NCBI RefSeq assembly: GCF_964204645.1
Contig: NC_134031.1
Span: forward strand, 1-64,000
Direction of reading: 5' to 3'
DNA from: Tubulanus polymorphus
Lineage: Eukaryota; Nemertea; Palaeonemertea; Tubulaniformes; Tubulanidae
Length of the DNA: 64,000 nt
Both the position numbers and the translations under genes were made by a program. The notes beneath the pieces were generated by a model, which was not told the origin of the DNA, searched no databases, and saw only the letters and a list, made by a program, of their open reading frames with translations. Positions 58,596 to 64,000 of the stretch are shown here, piece after piece. Numbering within the stretch: position 1 is the stretch's first letter; each line of letters opens with the position of its first letter.

Positions 58596-59229
58596 GGATG
58601 GGGGCGAGAGAAGCGAAATAAAGGCTCAAAATTACTGATCAAATAAAGAGTCTGACCTCGATCAAACACGTCAACTTGAACCCACCCAGGTAGTGATTGC
58701 AGTTCGAGGTTTTAGTTAACCACATGCGGACGCGTCTGGGGGCAGGGGTGGAGTGTGTTTGGGGTGTGACAAATGATTATTCCAGTTTTCCTGCTGCATG
58801 TCCGTTATCCTAAACCAGGGAAAAGAATTGGACCGGGAGAGACCATTACTATCAGACCATGATATAAAGAAATAATTGTCTATTCATTAATATACTTCTA
58901 TTTATTTCCATTAACACTATATACTATATAAGATTGATTCAGTAAAATGAGTTAATTTTGTAAGGAAAAAAAATTCGTGAAATTTGGTGTCAAATATGCA
59001 GATGACTCGCAACACTTGAACCTGGGACACATCCTCTATTCAACATCCAGTGGCAAGTTTGAAAACCAGTGGCAGGGTTCGAATCAGGGACACCCAGTTT
59101 AATTTGTTGGTTCCCATAGATGATGCATATAAAATAAGGTGCATTGAAACTCCATTCATTATCAATTCATAAAATAGATAAGATTCCTAGGGGCACACGT
59201 ATAGATAAGATTCCTAGGGGCACACGTAT
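58596..59229. other. No gene; one 28-bp tandem duplication
   Basis: AT-rich spacer. The only clear structure is two adjoining copies of ATAGATAAGATTCCTAGGGG plus CACACGT (59173-59228). Confidence 0.55.
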
Positions 59230-59795
59230 AATGACACGGAGTAAATAATGTAAATATCTTTTCTTAATTTATAGAGTGAAGAGGAGAATAATGACAGTTT
59301 TCATCATCATCATCATCATCATCATCATCGTCTGTGCACCTGTCTGAAGGGGTCACCCAGACTCTGCAACATTACGGCCTCAGTATGATATCATTCGAGG
59401 TCAAGTTCTATATTTCTGTAACAAATTTCTATGAAATATTTTGCTCAAATAAATTATTTGTTATCATGGAAATAAGTGTAGGTATTCAATTTTGGCTCCG
59501 TTCTGAGGAATTACTATTTTTCAATACCTCACTAAGTCAAGAATTTCGGCCTTGCCATCACCATGACAACGCACCAGTCAATACAAACAACAATCATTCA
59601 GAAATGAAGCCCTGTAGATTCTCGAATTTGGTTTAAAGTTTATTTTGGTTGAGTATATACTCTGAATGATGCAAAGTTTTAGAGACACTGGTTTTATCAA
59701 AACCATCTCAGTACTGATGGTTAACTTTACTGCCAGTCCCTGGGGGCTTTTAGTCACTCAGATATTGTGATACAATGTCTTCAGATCAGCAAAAA
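59230..59795. repeat. Segment B', partial copy of block B
   Basis: Matches about 2805-3335 of B1, including the ATC microsatellite (59300-59330), CATTCGAGGTCAAGTTCTAT and GCCATCACCATGACAACGCA. Confidence 0.82.
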
Positions 59796-59821
59796 ATCCA
59801 CAACTCAACCCTGGCCTATTT

Positions 59822-60275
59822 AATAAACGTAGTTACTCTGTGTTGGCCTGGTGAATAAACGTAATAACCCTCGTGTTGGCCTGGTGAATAAACGTAATAA
59901 CCCTCGTGTTGGCCTGGTGAATAAACGTAATAACCCTCGTGTTGGCCTGGTGAATAAACGTAATAACCCTCGTGTTGGCCTGGTGAATAAACGTAATAAC
60001 CCTCGTGTTGGCCTGGTGAATAAACGTAATAACCCTCGTGTTGGCCTGGTGAATAAACGTAATAACCCTCGTGTTGGCCTGGTGAATAAACGCAGTAACC
60101 CTAGTGTTGGCCTAGTGAATAAACGCAGTAACCCTAGTGTTGGCCTGGTGAATAAACGCAGTAACCCTAGTGTTGGCCTGTGAATAAACGCACAAACCCT
60201 AGTGTTGGCCTGTGAATAAACGCACAAAAACCCTAGTGTTGGCCTGTGAATAAACGTAGTTACCCTAATGTAGTG
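59822..60275. repeat. 33-bp minisatellite, 14 copies, opposite orientation
   Basis: Copies start at AATAAACG 59822, 59854, then every 33 bp to 60151, then 60183, 60215 and 60249. The unit is GTGTTGGCCTGGTGAATAAA plus CGTAATAACCCTC, the reverse complement of the array minisatellite. The first variant (TCGTG) changes to CTAGTG from about 60090. Open frames of 110-135 codons on both strands come from the 3n period. Confidence 0.93.
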
Positions 60276-60463
60276 CAGGCAAGGTTTTTATTTTTATTTT
60301 TGGAAAAATGAAACGAAACATTAACAAATGACATTATTCAGATTTTTATTAAATTGAATTGTTCACCCTCGGCGACTTCAAGGTCGAAGAGCCGTCAATT
60401 AATTTTATTTATTTATTTATTATCGTCCTTCTATCGTTCTATTAACACGGCAGCGGCAGCGGC

Positions 60464-60465
<2 letters not shown>

Positions 60466-60497
<32 letters not shown>
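60466..60497 (+). repeat. (CAG)n in the transporter 5' leader
   Basis: About 11 CAG units, preceded by CGG/CAG mixtures, ending 14 bp before the start ATG. An in-frame TAA at 60443 lies upstream, so the tract is in the leader, not the protein, unless translation begins at a non-AUG codon. Confidence 0.88.
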
Positions 60498-60511
60498 CGG
60501 GTCGGTGCAGG

Positions 60512-62678
60512 ATGATCTGTAGCAAAGATGAGGAAGAAATGAATGAATCTGAAACCCTACGATTAAACTGCAATGAAGAAGAGCCTGATGATGAGAAAAC
60601 TGGTGCAGCAGGTTAGTCAACTCGAAGGAGAGTGAGGAGAGACTCAGAGAGGGATTCCATGTTTACTAATTCAGTTAGGATACTCAACAATCCAATGACT
60701 AAACTCATACAGTTATTTTGTCTGTTTTATCATTGCAGTAAATAAGACAGCAGCAGCAGCAGCCCCGGACGGAGGTTGGGGCTGGTTCTGTGTTTTAGGC
60801 TGCGCGTTCATGCATGCGTTTGTAGTTGGTAATGATCGATGTTTTGGTCTGATTTATTTAAAACTGGAGGAAAGATTTGGACAGAGTTCAGCGATGACGG
60901 CTTGGGTGGGAGGAGTAGCTATATCACTGAGAATGGGTCTAGGTTAGTATCGATTTCAACTTGAGCTTGAGAGGACTGTGTCTGGTTCAGTCAGCTGTGG
61001 TCTCGAGTCAAGTTTACTTCCCCCTCCCCTCACACACAGCCCGTTTTAATTAATCCTGGATTTATTATTATTATTGCAGGTCCTGTAACGAGTATTCTAT
61101 CGAACAGGTTTAACTATAGATTAGTGGTGATGTTTGGAAGTTGTTTACTGTTTTTAGGAGTTACTCTCAGTTCTCTCGTTCCGAGTCTATCCTATCTATA
61201 TTTAACCTGGGGAGTTATTTTAGGTAAAGTATGAGGTTTGTGATTAAGTTAATTTTATCAGGTGCTGGTGTTGCTATGGTTTATACTCCTAGTTTAATGT
61301 TGTTATTGTTGTATATTTCAGGTACTGGTGTTGCTATGGTTTATACTCCTAGTTTAATGTTGTTATTGTTGTATATTTCAGGTGCTGGTGTTGCTATGGT
61401 TTATACTCCTAGTTTAATGTTGTTATTGTTGTATATTTCAGGTACTGGTGGGGCTATGGTTTATACTCATAGTTTAATGTTGTTATTGTTGTATATTTCA
61501 GGTGCTGGTGTTGCTATGGTTTATACTCCTAGTTTAATGTTGTTATTGTTGTATATTTCAGGTACTGGTGTTGCTATGGTTTATACTCCTAGTTTAATGT
61601 TGTTATTGTTGTATATTTCAGGTGCTGGTGTTGCTATGGTTTATACTCCTAGTTTAATGTTGTTATTGTTGTATATTTCAGGTACTGGTGTTGCTATGGT
61701 TTATACTCCTAGTTTAATGTTGTTATTGTTGTATATTTCAGGTACTGGTGGTGCTATGGTTTATACTCCTAGTTTTATAGTATTAGGAGATTATTTTAAC
61801 GATCGTCGAGCCGTCGCTAATGGATTATCCTCGGCCGGTTCGGGACTCGGTTCATTCGTTTTACCTCAAATATGTCGTCTATTGTTAGAATATTATAATT
61901 ACCGCGGTACTTTGTTAATAATGGGAGCCGTTATTTTTAACGTGATAAATTGCGGTGCTTTGTATCGACCTTTAAAACGATCGAAGGTGAAGGTTGTATG
62001 TATTGATTACGGGTTATTAAGGAATATAGAGTTTGTTCTATATGCTGTGTTTATAGGTATATGTACGATGTCGTATATGTCGATTCCTACATTTATTCCT
62101 GCTTTAGCCGTTCAGAAATCAATTGATTGGACACAAACCGCGTATTTCCTGTCCGCTTACGGAGTTACTAATATGATCGGTCGTTTGGTATCCGGATTTA
62201 TTTTTGATTGTAGTAAAATTCGTCCGATTCGTCGGTATATTTATAATATTACTCCGTTTTTATTATTTATAACAATGATAATGTTTCCGTTAGCGACCGG
62301 GTTTACCGGGTTTATCTTATGCTCGTTGTGTTACGGTTTAAGTAATGGTTTATTTGTTTCTCAGATCGCTAGTATTCTTGCGGATATCGTCGGGGCCGAC
62401 CGGTTCTCCGGTTCTATCGGTATCGTAACGTTCTTCCGAGGGTTCGGAGTCATGGTCGCTCCAGTTGTCGGAGGTAAGTTATTCAAATTGCTCCGACGAC
62501 GAATTTGTGCGAAATACTGGTTTTAATTGTTGTGTATTCTATATTTTCAGGACATATAAAAGATGTAACCGGTAGTTACGATTATCTGTTTTATATGAAC
62601 GGAGGTTTAGCCGTTTTATCCGGGATTATATTCGTAATCGCGAATATCTATCATTATCGCCATCAATCATCGTCCTAA
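60512..62678 (+). CDS. Monocarboxylate transporter-like protein (SLC16/MCT family), 5 exons
   Basis: A 12-span major facilitator predicted to carry monocarboxylates or similar small acids across the plasma membrane. My splice model is 60512-60611, 60739-60942, 61080-61223, 61742-62473 and 62551-62678. All introns are phase 1 and GT-AG, giving 435 aa. The acidic cytosolic N-terminus (1-37) and an Ala run precede PDGGWGWF (43-50), the MCT signature of the first span. GTGGAMVYTPSFIVLGDYFN (150-169) followed by DRR and ANGLSSAGSGLG is the classic span 4-5 block. The central loop is short (RPLKRSKVKV). MIGRLVSGFIFD matches span 8. The start is the first ATG after an in-frame TAA at 60443. The substrate and exact SLC16 member cannot be assigned. 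Oddity: the 3' end of intron 3 and the start of exon 4 are repeated eight extra times (61262-61741). Confidence 0.9.
61262..61741 (+). repeat. 60-bp intron/exon-boundary repeat (8 copies + genuine exon start)
   Basis: Each copy joins ~34 bp resembling the start of exon 4 (GTACTGGTGTTGCTATGGTT plus TATACTCCTAGTTT) to ~26 bp of intron tail ending TATTTCAG. Acceptors therefore recur before 61262, 61322, 61382, 61442, 61502, 61562, 61622, 61682 and 61742. There are no stops, and 60 is a multiple of three, so any acceptor joins exon 3 in frame. Each extra copy would add 20 residues, GTGVAMVYTPSLMLLLLYIS. Copies alternate GTGCTGG and GTACTGG, suggesting growth by 120-bp dimers. The first acceptor would leave an intron of only 38 bp and is unlikely to be used. 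Confidence 0.95.
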
Positions 62679-62965
62679 CTCCGCCCCCATTCTTCGAGGT
62701 GACTCCGCCCCCATTCCTCGCGATAACTCCGCCCACTACCGACAAAAGAAGTATATTATACCATATTTTCCTAAAAATATATTTGACGAATATATTTTAT
62801 ATTATTAATATACGATAAATTTATTATAAATTAATCCGAAAAATTGACATCGAATAAAATCTAAAATTTTATCAAGTTATGTATAAATTTCATACGAATA
62901 TAAATAAATATATTTATAATAAATTATGAATGCGTTATTTTCGTAATTTTTTAAAGAGGAATTGA
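62679..62965. terminator. Shared 3' intergenic region with poly(A) signals on both strands
   Basis: 287 bp between the two stop codons. For the + gene there is AATAAA at 62853-62858 and 62903-62908. For the - gene, TTTATT at 62820-62825 reads AATAAA on that strand. The 3' ends therefore probably overlap. Three CTCCGCCC-type repeats lie at 62680-62735. Confidence 0.6.
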
Positions 62966-64000
62966 TTAAAATAAATGACTTAAATAGAAAGTAGTTTCCT
63001 GAATGATTGCATATGTATAAACACGTAATATATAGAACAATGTTAATACATCATGAGTACTGAATATTGTATCGGCTAAACCAAACGTTAGAGTGGAAGG
63101 GATGAATCCACGTCCGTATTCCAGCATCCACGTTCCACCGTGGAATGTAACCGATGTAGCATCTCCCCAAACATGTTTCACCGTATCACCTAGAAATATC
63201 AGACAAACAGCGCATCGATGGCATTACTTCGCAATTATTCCCACAAGGTGGCGCCTCAGAGGCGAGACAATTCTTACCAGCAACAAACGTGTGATTGGTC
63301 AACGTTCCTTCCTTCCATTGAGTCATAGCACCTGAGAGTAAAGTGTCCGATACATTCACCAGATATCTACCTGAAATCATCGAATCGATACTCATTGAGT
63401 AAAAGTAGAGTACTGGAGGGGTATAACTTACAACAGGAGGAGGGAGTTTACTAACCGGAATGTCCTGTAGTATATACAGCAGATCCAAAGAACAGTATAT
63501 ATTCAGTAAGAGATGCGTGTATTACATTAATACTTCCCATCCATCCACCACAGTTTATAAAAACCCACTGTAAATATTCATCTGATAAAATGTGTCCATC
63601 ATATCTTTCTCTCAAATCATTCAGTATTAATTTCATAGAGGTTTCAGCGTCCAGATGTTTATCTGTAAAATACAAGTTACATTAGTATCCTCCAGGACAG
63701 GAATAACGGAGGGTTCTTCTAGCAGAAAGTTGTAACTTGACGCGAGACTCAGAGGAAAGATCTTGACAATGATATCATCGTGGTTGGTGTTGTGAGGATG
63801 GTAAGTAGAAAGGGTTAGGGGAGTACGGTGCTCTACTTGGTTGGGGAACAAGGCCGGCTTATTTTAGACTATGTCACTAGGGATTGTGGATACTAACCAG
63901 TGATGATATGTCTCCTGGCAAGTGAATGTAACTCATCTTCATCTATTAAATACTGTTTGTTTTTAATCCACGAGTGAATGAGAAATATAGAAACGGCAAC
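62966..64000 (-). CDS. Sigma-1 receptor (SIGMAR1/ERG2 family), N-terminus off window
   Basis: ER membrane protein of the ERG2/sigma-1 fold. In animals it is a ligand-binding chaperone rather than a sterol isomerase. Exons, in transcript order on the - strand: 64000-63898 (partial), 63662-63456, 63370-63278 and 63189-62966; all junctions phase 1. About 208 residues are visible of a family length near 223, so only some 15-20 are missing. The hydrophobic N-terminal span ([12 protein letters not shown]) is partly visible. The cupin-like core shows [38 protein letters not shown] and [17 protein letters not shown]. The Asp of SDT and Glu of LEYGRG match the paired acidic ligand-pocket residues of the family. 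The C-terminus ([15 protein letters not shown]) matches the membrane-apposed helices. It converges on the transporter gene. Confidence 0.93.

Noticed and set aside
59820-60227. Open frames of 110 (+) and 135 (-) codons with 11-residue repeats
   Set aside because: They are explained by the 33-bp minisatellite, whose period keeps any stop-free frame open. There is no start context, splice support or unique protein part.
61231-62526. Single 431-codon ORF as an intronless transporter
   Set aside because: It begins inside intron 3 and runs past the exon 4 donor. The MCT signature PDGGWGW lies in exon 2, and GT-AG phase-1 junctions give a full-length family protein only when spliced.

Overview
The window is AT-rich metazoan DNA, most likely from a marine invertebrate. 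It has GT-AG spliced genes with short introns, two animal gene families (a monocarboxylate transporter and the sigma-1 receptor), TTAGGG-type motifs, tRNA-derived repeats and many fold-back transposon relics. The phylum cannot be fixed from the sequence alone.

Only the right end (60.5-64.0 kb) carries genes I can name. On the + strand, 60512-62678 is a five-exon SLC16/MCT-like transporter (435 aa by my splice model). On the - strand, 62966 to the window edge is the sigma-1 receptor (SIGMAR1/ERG2 family; four exons, with the N-terminal start just outside the window). The two genes converge tail to tail across 287 bp. The transporter holds the most unusual structure seen: the boundary between intron 3 and exon 4 has been amplified as eight extra 60-bp copies. 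This makes a ladder of nine in-frame 3' splice acceptors.

The rest is a nested repeat landscape. From 1 to 9.7 kb there is a promoter-like segment 'A' (1078-1906; second copy at 57718-58595), a 424-bp fold-back element with perfect 164-bp arms and an 8-bp target duplication, and a ~2.5 kb duplication (B1 2785-5585, B2 7008-9362, further pieces at 9363-9695 and 59230-59795). Several small fold-back elements lie inside these.

From 9.7 to 57.2 kb there is a tandem array of ~11-12 kb units: U1 9696-21987, U2 21988-33156, U3 33157-44325, U4 44326-55252 and partial U5 55253-57240. U2, U3 and the first ~4.5 kb of U4 repeat with an exact 11,169-bp period; the rest of U4 resembles U1. Each full unit has the same order: a B-box-rich minisatellite with an embedded fold-back element, a small membrane-protein-like ORF, a tRNA-derived element next to TTAGGG motifs, a 33-bp minisatellite, a TATA box, a short conserved ORF, a tRNA-armed fold-back, a ~3.5 kb segment bounded by 198-bp inverted arms and G-rich tracts, an exon-like 64-bp minisatellite, several exon-like segments ending in a 60-codon terminal ORF, a poly(A) signal and, in U1-U3, a nested fold-back. 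I do not recognise the proteins. Some ORFs stay open in only some units, so the array looks like a repeated, partly decayed, possibly non-coding transcription unit.
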